6,868 bases of DNA, from the NCBI GenBank assembly GCA_013298265.1, contig JAAFHE010000203.1, forward strand, positions 1 through 6,868, in the 5' to 3' direction. The position numbers and the translations under genes were made by a program. The notes below the pieces were generated by a model. The model ran no database searches. It saw nothing but the letters and a program-made list of their open reading frames with translations, and was not told the origin of the DNA. This document shows positions 1 through 6,094 of the stretch, in pieces. This stretch comes from Lysobacterales bacterium. GTDB lineage: Bacteria; Pseudomonadota; Gammaproteobacteria; Xanthomonadales; Rhodanobacteraceae. How positions within the stretch are numbered: the stretch's first letter is position 1; every line of letters begins with the position of its first letter.

Positions 1-20
1 TCGCGCGGCAGCGAAGCGTG

Positions 21-962
21 TCAGCCCAGTGCGGCCTCGAGTTCCGGCACCAGCACGAACAGGTCACCGACGAGGCCGATGTCGGCGATCTCGAAGATCG
101 GTGCTTCCGAATCCTTGTTGATCGCGACGATGGTGCCGGCGTCCTTGATGCCGGTCAGGTGCTGAATCGCGCCCGAGATGCCGATCGCCATGTACAGCGC
201 CGGCGAGATGATCTTGCCGGTCTGGCCGACCTGCAGGTCGCTGGGCACGTAGCCCGCGTCGACCGCGGCGCGGGAGGCGCCTACGCCGGCACCGAGCTTG
301 TCCGCGAGCTTGTAGATCACGGCGAAGTTCTCCGCCGAGCCTACGCCGCGGCCGCCCGAAACGACGCGGCCGGCGCTCTGCAGGTCCGGGCGATCGCTCT
401 TGCCCTGCTGCAGTTCGACGAAGCGTGTATGCGTGGGCAGCTCGGCGCTGATGTTCAGTGCTTCGACGCTGGCCGAACCGCCGCCGTTCGCCGCGGCGAA
501 CGAGGCCGTGCGGACCGTGCCGACGAGCGTCGTTTCGGCCGGCGCCTCGACCGTGATGATCGCGTTGCCGGCGTAGATCGGCCGCTTGAACTGGTGCGCG
601 CCGAGCACTTCGGCGATGTCGGACACCTGCGCCACGCCGAGCAGCGCGGCGATGCGCGGTGCGAGATCCTTGCCGAACGTGGTCGACGGCGCGAGTACAT
701 GGCTGTAGCCCTGCGCTGCAGCGACGACCTGCGGGGCGTAGACCGCGGCCAGCGGGTGCGCGTTGGCGGGATGGGTGACTGTGAGCACCTTGCCGACACC
801 GTCGATGGCGGCGGCTTGCGCTGCAATGGCGTCAGGCGCATCGGCCAGTACCAGCACGTCGATGCTCTGCGCGTCGAACGCCTTGGCGCAGGTGACGCAG
901 CGCGCCGTGCTGGAATTGAGCTTGCCGTTGAGATGTTCGGCGACGATCAGAACTTTGCTCAT
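21..962 (-). CDS. etfA: Electron transfer flavoprotein alpha subunit (EtfA/FixB)
   Basis: This is the FAD-binding large subunit of the cytoplasmic ETF heterodimer, which takes electrons from acyl-CoA and related dehydrogenases and passes them to the membrane ETF:quinone oxidoreductase. Numbered from the MSKVLIVAEH start (313 residues), the N-terminal alpha/beta domain covers about 1-190. The FAD domain follows, with SGGRG near 202-206, VGASRAAVDAGY near 227-238, QVGQTGKIISP near 244-254, and the ETF-alpha signature (LYMAIGISGAIQH, ending in AIN) near 256-282. Length and motifs are normal for the family. An in-frame ATG three codons upstream (971) would add MKL. I chose 962 because family members usually begin M(S)KVL and a GGA lies at a usable distance; the difference is trivial. 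It lies about 63 bases after etfB on the same strand, so the two are surely cotranscribed. I see no truncation or frameshift. Confidence 0.96.
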   Translation of the reverse strand: MSKVLIVAEHLNGKLNSSTARCVTCAKAFDAQSIDVLVLADAPDAIAAQAAAIDGVGKVLTVTHPANAHPLAAVYAPQVVAAAQGYSHVLAPSTTFGKDLAPRIAALLGVAQVSDIAEVLGAHQFKRPIYAGNAIITVEAPAETTLVGTVRTASFAAANGGGSASVEALNISAELPTHTRFVELQQGKSDRPDLQSAGRVVSGGRGVGSAENFAVIYKLADKLGAGVGASRAAVDAGYVPSDLQVGQTGKIISPALYMAIGISGAIQHLTGIKDAGTIVAINKDSEAPIFEIADIGLVGDLFVLVPELEAALG

Positions 963-1025
963 GAGCTTCATCCGTTGGTTGGACGGCGCCGCGCGAGGTT
1001 CGCGGCAGGCGCTGTCGCGAAGGAG

Positions 1026-1772
1026 TTACACCAGACCCTTGGTCTTCAGCAGCGCGACCAGTTCGGCCACGTCCTTGACCATCACGCCCTTGCTGCGTTT
1101 GGCCGGCGCGGCATAGCTCGTGGTCGTGAGGTGGTCGCCCGACTCCACGCCCAGCGATTCCAGCGCAATGGTTTCCATCGGCTTGGACTTGGCCTTCATG
1201 ATGTCCGGCAGCTTGATGAAGCGCGGCTCGTTGAGGCGCAGGTCGGTGGTGATGACGGCGGGCAGATCGACCTCGATGACTTCAAGGCCGGCATCGACCT
1301 CGCGCGTGACCCGCGCAGTGCTGCCGTTGATCTCGACCTTGGAGGCGAAGGTCGCCTGCGGGCGGTTCCACAGGGCGGCGAGCATCTGGCCGGTCTGGCT
1401 GCAGTCGTCGTCGATGGCCTGCTTGCCGAGGATGACGATGTCCGGTTGCTCTTTCTCGATGAGCTTGAGCAGGGTGCGTGCCGCAGTCAGCGGCTGCACG
1501 GCCTGGGTGGTGACGACGTGGATGGCGCGGTTCGCGCCCATGGCCAGACCGTTGCGCAGATGGGCCTGGCAGTCGGCCGGGCCGATGGTCGCGACGATCA
1601 CGTCGGTCGCGACGCCTTTCTCGCGCAGGCGCAGCGCTTCTTCCAGGGCAATGTCGTCGAAGGGGTTGGCCGAGAGCTTGACGCCTTCGGTGACGACGCC
1701 GGAACCGTCCGGTTTGACCTGGATGCGCACGTTGTAATCGACAACGCGCTTGTAGCCGACGAGGATCTTCAT
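1026..1772 (-). CDS. etfB: Electron transfer flavoprotein beta subunit (EtfB/FixA)
   Basis: This is the small AMP-binding subunit of ETF and partner of the downstream etfA product. The 248-residue protein opens with MKILVGYKRVVDYNVRI and the conserved NPFDDIALEEALRLRE segment (about 36-51), typical of group I (housekeeping, fatty-acid and amino-acid oxidation) ETF beta. The C-terminal half carries the ETF-beta signature region, REVDAGLEVIEVDLPAVITT, near residues 156-175, followed by RLNEPRFIKLPDIMKAKSKP, the segment expected to reach into the alpha subunit and the partner dehydrogenase. The length matches the family's usual ~250 residues. The start at 1772 has a modest GGAA element about 9 bases upstream. 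The gene follows the ATP-grasp gene after 62 bases, where a possible promoter sits. The group I assignment is inferred from sequence resemblance. No dehydrogenase gene lies within the window to show the electron donor. Confidence 0.96.
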   Translation of the reverse strand: MKILVGYKRVVDYNVRIQVKPDGSGVVTEGVKLSANPFDDIALEEALRLREKGVATDVIVATIGPADCQAHLRNGLAMGANRAIHVVTTQAVQPLTAARTLLKLIEKEQPDIVILGKQAIDDDCSQTGQMLAALWNRPQATFASKVEINGSTARVTREVDAGLEVIEVDLPAVITTDLRLNEPRFIKLPDIMKAKSKPMETIALESLGVESGDHLTTTSYAAPAKRSKGVMVKDVAELVALLKTKGLV

Positions 1773-1831
1773 GCAGCGGATTCCGTTCAGGACCAGGGAA
1801 AGCGGCCGCAGCCGCAGGCGGAAAGCCGCGA

Positions 1832-1860
1832 ATTCTACCGCGCCACGGCGGAGACGGCAG
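1832..1860 (-). promoter_or_regulatory. Candidate promoter for etfB-etfA
   Basis: On the minus strand the hexamer TAGAAT (1837-1832) matches the sigma-70 -10 consensus at 5 of 6 positions. A weak CTGCCG (1860-1855) lies 17 bases upstream and matches the -35 box at 3 of 6. The TAG is also the stop codon of the upstream ATP-grasp gene. Initiation here would give a leader of roughly 50 bases before etfB, allowing ETF to be made independently of the upstream gene. The weak -35 makes this tentative; readthrough from the ATP-grasp gene is equally possible. Confidence 0.28.
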
Positions 1861-2779
1861 GGCGGGTAGTCCGGACAGCTTGTACGCGGTCGAGAATGGC
1901 CGCCGCGAAACGGTCGGCCGAGCCCTCGGCGTGGCCGAAGAATAGGGACGGTTCGCTGAGTTCAAGCTCCAGAAGGCGCGGGCTGCCGTCGTCGTCGTGG
2001 ATCAGGTCTACGCGGGCATAGAGCAGCGCTTCGGCGGCGGGAATCCGCGCCAGTGTCGCGCGTGCCAGCGCCATTTCGGCCGGGCTTGGCGCGCGCGCGG
2101 TGATGTGTTCGGGCGCGAACAGCGCGCGCGTCGCGTCTTCATTGCGGCGCAGTAGCGGACCCTTGCGGATCGCGTGGCTGAATTCGCCGTTGAACCAGAG
2201 CAGGGCGGTTTCGCCGTGTTCGTCGACGCGCGCGAGATAGGGCTGCAGCAGCGCGCTGCGGCCTGCGGCCAGCAGGCGCTGCAGATGCACGAGCGCGGCG
2301 TCGGCCTGTTCCGCGCCATGGCGCTGCGCATCGCGCGAGCCCGCGCCGACGCAGGGCTTGACCACGAACTCGAACGCGTCGGCACGGCCGTAGGCGGCGA
2401 GAAAACCGGTCAGCGCCGCGGCGGCATCGTCGCCGGGCTCGACGAATACGCCCGGCACCGTCGCGACGCCCTGGTCCGCGAGTTCGCCGAGGTAGTGCTT
2501 GTCGACATTCCAGCGCACGATCTCCGGCGGATTCAGCAGCGTCGTCTGCGCCGCCGCGCGGTCGACCCAGGCGAGAAACTCGGCGAGGCGCTGGGTGTAG
2601 TCCCAGGTCGAGCGCAGTACGGCGAGATCCTGCGCCGCCCAGTCCACCGCGTCGTCGTCCCAGTCCAGCACGCTGACCGCCGCACCGGCCCGTGTCAGCG
2701 CATCGACCAGCGGCGGCAGGTCCTCGTCGAGATCGCGCGCGGCGCGGGCAGTCACGAGAGCGATGCGGTGAATGGTCAT
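1835..2779 (-). CDS. ATP-grasp domain protein, glutathione-synthetase/DcsG-like, substrate unknown
   Basis: The 314-residue protein looks like a stand-alone cytoplasmic ATP-grasp ligase, an enzyme type that joins a carboxylate to an amine or similar nucleophile through an acyl-phosphate. Residues 1-110 form the N-terminal alpha/beta (pre-ATP-grasp) part, with RSTWDY at 56-61 and NPPEIVRWNVDKHYL at 83-97. The ATP-binding part shows VVKPCVGAGSR at 139-149 (K141 as the likely ATP lysine), QPYL at 179-182, GEFSHAIRKGP at 198-208, ARVDLI at 255-260, and LLELELSEPSLFF at 269-281, whose acidic residues are the expected Mg ligands. All core residues look intact, so it is probably active. The pattern resembles the family that includes DcsG, the cyclo-ligase of D-cycloserine synthesis, but no other dcs-type gene is present here and that reaction should not be assumed. 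The start at 2779 is supported by TGGAGA with the GGAG core 8 bases upstream. It precedes etfB by 62 bases. Confidence 0.88.
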   Translation of the reverse strand: MTIHRIALVTARAARDLDEDLPPLVDALTRAGAAVSVLDWDDDAVDWAAQDLAVLRSTWDYTQRLAEFLAWVDRAAAQTTLLNPPEIVRWNVDKHYLGELADQGVATVPGVFVEPGDDAAAALTGFLAAYGRADAFEFVVKPCVGAGSRDAQRHGAEQADAALVHLQRLLAAGRSALLQPYLARVDEHGETALLWFNGEFSHAIRKGPLLRRNEDATRALFAPEHITARAPSPAEMALARATLARIPAAEALLYARVDLIHDDDGSPRLLELELSEPSLFFGHAEGSADRFAAAILDRVQAVRTTRPAVSAVAR

Positions 2780-2926
2780 GCGGTTGTCTCCAGACGGCGA
2801 AGGTTGGCGCGAAAGCTCGCGAGTCTAGTGCGTTTAACGCGGCGCGCTGCGAGCCGTTGCTCTAGCCCTCTCCCCTGACTTCTTCAAGGGGGAGAGGGAG
2901 CTGAAGGACTTCGCATCGCGCAGTGA
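2780..2926. other. Intergenic region between permease and ATP-grasp genes
   Basis: This non-coding stretch of 147 bases lies between two minus-strand genes. From the permease side it holds a long GC-rich hairpin (2866-2898), then a short perfect inverted repeat GCGTTTAACGC (2830-2840; 5-bp arms). It also has a weak minus-strand -10-like TAGACT (2827-2822) about 45 bases before the ATP-grasp start, with no convincing -35. The ATP-grasp Shine-Dalgarno (TGGAGA) lies near 2787-2792. Separate transcription of the ATP-grasp gene from here is likely but not shown. I see no small ORF worth calling. Confidence 0.5.
2866..2898. repeat. REP-like palindromic hairpin, possible 3'-end or attenuating element of the ybbA-ybbP transcript
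   Basis: CCCTCTCCCC (2866-2875) is perfectly complementary to GGGGAGAGGG (2889-2898), giving a 10-bp GC-rich stem. Within the 13-base loop, CTT (2879-2881) can pair with AAG (2886-2888) and leave a CTTC tetraloop. On the minus strand it begins about 28 bases after the permease stop codon. No T-tract follows on either strand, so it is not a canonical intrinsic terminator. Palindromes of the CCCTCTCCC/GGGAGAGGG type are common dispersed intergenic repeats in high-GC proteobacteria, where such hairpins can stabilise 3' ends. Calling it a dispersed repeat is inference, because only one copy is visible here. Confidence 0.6.
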
Positions 2927-5404
2927 CTATTCCTTGCGCAGCACCAGCAGCGGCGACGTGCGCGCGATGTTGCGCGTGCCGAGCCAGCCGGCCAGTGTCA
3001 CGAGCGCGACGGCCGCGATCACGCCGAGCGCGAAGGGCAGCAGTGGCGGACTCCAGGCGATGCGGAATACGCCGTGGCCCAGCGACAGGCCGGCGCTGAT
3101 GGCGCCGACCGCGGCGATCAGGCCGGCGATGAAACCCAGCAGCGCGAACTCGCCGAGCACGGTCGCGAGCAGTTGCCCGCGGCGCGCGCCGAGGGTGCGC
3201 AGCATCGCCGTCTCGAAGCGGCGCTCCTCCGCGCTGACGTTGAGCGCGGCGACCAGCACGAGCAGGCCGGCGATCAGGCTGAAGCCGAGCACCGCCATCA
3301 CGGCGCTCGTGACCTGGTCGATGATGTCGCGCACGCGGTCGAGGATGGCGTTGATGTCGATCATCGACAGGTTCGGGAATTCGCGCGAGATCGCACGCAG
3401 TTCCACGGCGCGCTCGGCCGGCAGCCAGTAGCTTGCGATGAAACTGTGCGGCAGCGTCGCCGCGCTGGCCGGGTCGAGCAGCACGAAGAAATTGACCCGG
3501 AACGAGGTCCAGTCCGCTTCGCGGATGCTGCTGATGCGCGCCTCGATCGTGCGCTCGCCGACGGTGAACGTCATCGTGTCGCCGAGCTTGAGCTGCAGCA
3601 TGTCGACCCACACGCGTTCGACCGAGATTTGCGGTTCGGCCGCCTTGCCGTCGAACCAGGCGCCAGCCTTCAGCACGTTGGAGTCCGGTAGCGTCGCGCT
3701 CCACGACAGTCGCGTCTCGCCATTGATCCAGCCGGCGGCGCGGCGGTCATCGTAGTCCTCGGCGCGTGGCGTCTTGCCGTTGATCGCGACGAGCTTGCCG
3801 ACGGCGAGCGGCAGCAGGTTCATGTTCTTCGCGCCGAGCGCGATGAGTTGTTGCTCGACGCGGTCGCGCTGCTCGGGTTGCAGGTTCAGCAGGAAGTGAT
3901 TCGGCGTCTGCGGCGGCAGGTCGGCGCGCCACGCGGCGAGCAGGCCGGGACCGACGATGGCGAGCAGCAGCAGTGCGGTGAAGCTCAGCGCGAGCGCGGT
4001 GGCCTGAATCAGGCTCAGGCTGCGCCGGCGCGCGAGATTGGCCAGGCCGAAGCGCAGCGCGCCGGGCAGGCGCCGGCCCACGCGGCGCAGCAGCCAGATC
4101 AGCAGCAGCCCCATGCCCAGCGTCGCGACCGCGACACCGGCGAGGCTGCCGCCGATCGCCGAGGCGATAGCGGCGCTGCCGCTCTGGCTGGCGATCAGGC
4201 CGAACGCAACCAGCGGCGGCAGCAGATAGAGCAGGTCGAAACGGCGCGGCCGTAGTTCTATCGCGCGCTGGAACACGCGCATCGGCGGCACGTCGCGCAG
4301 GCGCGCAAGTGGCGGCAGCGCGAAACCGACGAGCACGGCCAGGCCGACCACCATGGCCGCGAGCGCCGGCCACAGGCTCGGCGGCGGCGCAGCGCTCGGC
4401 AGCAGATTGCCCGCATAGCTCAGCACCGCCTGTTGCAAGGCGAGCCCGAGTCCTGCGCCGACGAGGCAGGCGGGCAGGCCGAGCAGCAGGATGGTCAGAC
4501 TCAGGGTCGCCAGCACGCGGTGCTTGCCCAGGCCGAGCGCGCGCAGCAGCGCGACTTCGTCGATCTTGCGTCGCGCATAGCGCTGCGCGGCGAGCGCGAC
4601 GGCGATACCCGAGAGTAGCGCGGACAGCAGCGCCGCAAGGCGCAGGAACGACTCGCCGCGCTCGAATGCGCTGCGCAGGTTCTGCTGTGCTTCGGCGACC
4701 GTGACGAGTTGTGCGCCGTCGCGCAGACGCGGCTTGGCCCAGGCCTGGTAGGAGGCAAGCGCGGTCGCGTCGCCGGCCAGCATCAGCTTGTGGCGCGCGC
4801 GCGAACCCACGCCGAGCAGGCCGCCGCTTTGCGCGTCGGCCAGCGCGACCACGAGCCTCGGCGCGAGCGAGAACATCTGCCCGCCGTCGGGCTGGCGCAG
4901 GATTTCGCCGTTCACGATGAGCGGCTTGCCCGCCAGTTCGAGCGCATCGCCGGGTTTGAGTCCCAGCGCCGAGAGCAGCAATCCGTCCGCATACGCTTCG
5001 CCCGCGGCCGGCGCCGTCACGTCGCGTTCCGCGCCATCGGCGCCGCGCACCCGCAGTACGCCGCGCAGCGGATAGTTCACGTCGGTCGCGTTGACCTGGG
5101 CCAGCTGGCTCTTGCCCGCGGCGAAGACAACGCTCGGGAATTCCGCGCTGCGGTTGCTGCGCAGGCCCAGGCGCGTGGCTTCCGCGGCGTACTCGGCGGG
5201 AATCTCGCGCCGCGACGCGACGCCGAGATCGCCGCCGATGAGTTCCGCCGCGCTCGCCACGATGGCGCGCTCGACGCGCTGGCCGAGTGTCGCGACGGCA
5301 GTCAGCGCCGCGACCGCGAGCACGAGCGCGGCGGCGAGCGTGCGCAATTCGCCGTGGCGGAATTCGCGCCGCAGCGCGCGGCCCGCAAAGCGCACGATAT
5401 TCAT
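2927..5404 (-). CDS. ybbP: ABC transporter permease, YbbP-like (FtsX/MacB superfamily)
   Basis: This 825-residue inner-membrane permease partners the upstream YbbA-like ATPase. The first hydrophobic helix (about 22-42) follows a basic N-terminus. A large periplasmic region of the MacB-PCD type comes next, to about 250. A first FtsX-type block of three helices (about 255-375) begins with FLRLAALLSALLSGIAVALA and is followed by the coupling-type segment RRKIDEVALLRALG. Three central helices (about 395-490) and a second periplasmic domain (about 490-690) follow. A second FtsX block (about 695-815) repeats the pattern, with EERRFETAMLRTLGARR after its first helix. That gives ten predicted helices, the LolC/E-related double-FtsX design, and a length near that of E. 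coli YbbP. Its ATG overlaps the ybbA stop as ATGA (5404-5401), with GGAAGAA just upstream inside ybbA, implying translational coupling. The COG for this family is described as linked to lysophospholipase L1 (TesA) biosynthesis; the transported substrate is unknown. Confidence 0.92.
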   Translation of the reverse strand: MNIVRFAGRALRREFRHGELRTLAAALVLAVAALTAVATLGQRVERAIVASAAELIGGDLGVASRREIPAEYAAEATRLGLRSNRSAEFPSVVFAAGKSQLAQVNATDVNYPLRGVLRVRGADGAERDVTAPAAGEAYADGLLLSALGLKPGDALELAGKPLIVNGEILRQPDGGQMFSLAPRLVVALADAQSGGLLGVGSRARHKLMLAGDATALASYQAWAKPRLRDGAQLVTVAEAQQNLRSAFERGESFLRLAALLSALLSGIAVALAAQRYARRKIDEVALLRALGLGKHRVLATLSLTILLLGLPACLVGAGLGLALQQAVLSYAGNLLPSAAPPPSLWPALAAMVVGLAVLVGFALPPLARLRDVPPMRVFQRAIELRPRRFDLLYLLPPLVAFGLIASQSGSAAIASAIGGSLAGVAVATLGMGLLLIWLLRRVGRRLPGALRFGLANLARRRSLSLIQATALALSFTALLLLAIVGPGLLAAWRADLPPQTPNHFLLNLQPEQRDRVEQQLIALGAKNMNLLPLAVGKLVAINGKTPRAEDYDDRRAAGWINGETRLSWSATLPDSNVLKAGAWFDGKAAEPQISVERVWVDMLQLKLGDTMTFTVGERTIEARISSIREADWTSFRVNFFVLLDPASAATLPHSFIASYWLPAERAVELRAISREFPNLSMIDINAILDRVRDIIDQVTSAVMAVLGFSLIAGLLVLVAALNVSAEERRFETAMLRTLGARRGQLLATVLGEFALLGFIAGLIAAVGAISAGLSLGHGVFRIAWSPPLLPFALGVIAAVALVTLAGWLGTRNIARTSPLLVLRKE

Positions 5405-6093
5405 GCGGCTTCTTCCACGCGGCGGCCGCCGTCCAGGCGCACGACGTGACGGCAGCGCTGCGCCAGCGTGAGGTCGTGCGTGACGAGCACCAGCGTGGTT
5501 CCGCTGGCCTGGTTCAGATCGAACAGCAGGTCGGTGACCGCACGCCCGGTGCGCGCATCGAGGTTGCCGGTCGGCTCGTCGGCGAACAGCAGGCGCGGAC
5601 CGTGCACGAAGGCGCGCGCGATCGCGACGCGCTGCTGTTCGCCGCCGGAGAGCTGGCTCGGATAGTGATGCAGGCGCTGGTCGAGGCCTACCGCGGCCAG
5701 GGCCTTCTGCGCCGCTTCGCGCGCATCACCGCCGTTGTCCTCGAGTTCCAGCGGCAGCATCACGTTCTCTTCCGCGGTCAGCGCGGGCAGCAGGTGGAAG
5801 CTCTGGAATACGAAGCCGACGCGGCGCCGGCGCAGCGCCGCGCGTGCTTCCTCGTCGAGCCGGTTCAGCGGATTGCCGTCGAGCACGATCTCGCCGCTGT
5901 CGGGGTTGTCCAGGCCGGCGAGCAGCCCCAATAACGTGGTCTTGCCCGACCCCGATGCGCCGACGATGGCGAGCGAATCGCCGGTGGGCACGGACAGGCT
6001 GACGCGATCGAGGATCTGCAGCTTGCCGTCGGGCCCCAGCACGGCTTTGCTAACATCGCTGGCACTCAGAATGACTTCGGCGGATGGCGACAT
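5401..6093 (-). CDS. ybbA: ABC transporter ATP-binding protein, YbbA-like (LolD/MacB type)
   Basis: This 230-residue cytoplasmic ATPase energises the YbbP permease. The complete nucleotide-binding domain shows Walker A GASGSGKT (45-52), Q-loop FVFQSF (Q97), signature LSGGEQQR (148-155), Walker B LLFADEP (168-174, catalytic E173), D-loop NLD (177-179) and the switch VTHD (H206). The linear order and the GFVFQSFHLLP and FADEPTGNLD wording are typical of the LolD/MacB/FtsE group that pairs with FtsX-type permeases. The frame stays open upstream to an ATG at 6510, but that extension is antisense to tesA and looks like a shadow. The start at 6093 is fixed by AAGGAA (6106-6101), whose AGGA core lies 8 bases before the ATG, and by the usual N-terminal length of the family. 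The ATG shares the CATG at 6091-6094 with the divergent tesA start. The stop overlaps the ybbP start by 4 bases, so the pair is an operon. Confidence 0.95.
   Translation of the reverse strand: MSPSAEVILSASDVSKAVLGPDGKLQILDRVSLSVPTGDSLAIVGASGSGKTTLLGLLAGLDNPDSGEIVLDGNPLNRLDEEARAALRRRRVGFVFQSFHLLPALTAEENVMLPLELEDNGGDAREAAQKALAAVGLDQRLHHYPSQLSGGEQQRVAIARAFVHGPRLLFADEPTGNLDARTGRAVTDLLFDLNQASGTTLVLVTHDLTLAQRCRHVVRLDGGRRVEEAA
6048..6056 (+). promoter_or_regulatory. Candidate extended -10 promoter element for tesA
   Basis: TGCTAACAT inside the ybbA coding region matches an extended -10 (TGN followed by TAACAT, which keeps the four key positions of TATAAT). No good -35 sits at the normal spacing, which is tolerable for an extended -10. 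Initiation about 7 bases downstream would give a leader near 30 bases before the tesA ATG at 6092. The call rests on pattern matching only, but a tesA promoter must lie within ybbA unless transcription comes from further away. Confidence 0.3.
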
Positions 6094-6094
6094 G
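6091..6094. other. Shared CATG: overlapping divergent start codons of tesA (+) and ybbA (-)
   Basis: The palindrome CATG supplies ATG for tesA at 6092-6094 on the plus strand and ATG for ybbA at 6093-6091 on the minus strand. There is therefore no intergenic spacer. The ybbA ribosome-binding site lies in the tesA signal-peptide codons, and the tesA ribosome-binding site (GGA at 6082-6084, 7 bases before its ATG) lies in the first codons of ybbA. Confidence 0.85.

Noticed and set aside
1773..1834. GC-rich self-complementary bits (including GCGGCCGC) between the ATP-grasp gene and etfB, considered as a riboswitch or terminator.
   Set aside because: The pairings are short and expected by chance at this composition. 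There is no T-tract and no recognisable riboswitch core.
18..2021. A 667-codon open frame on the plus strand, antisense to etfA, etfB and the end of the ATP-grasp gene.
   Set aside because: It runs through three well-recognised minus-strand genes and both gaps between them. Its product is Arg/Asp/Gly/Ala-rich low-complexity sequence with no family motif, the usual result of high third-position GC in the antisense frame.
4709..5449. Several plus-strand open frames opposite the permease, such as this 246-codon one.
   Set aside because: They are Arg/Ala-rich, carry no motifs, and lie fully within a minus-strand membrane protein whose frame is continuous and motif-bearing.
5735..6091. An upstream extension of the tesA frame on the plus strand.
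   Set aside because: It is antisense to ybbA, would bury the signal peptide in the interior of the protein and shows Ser/Arg-rich shadow composition.
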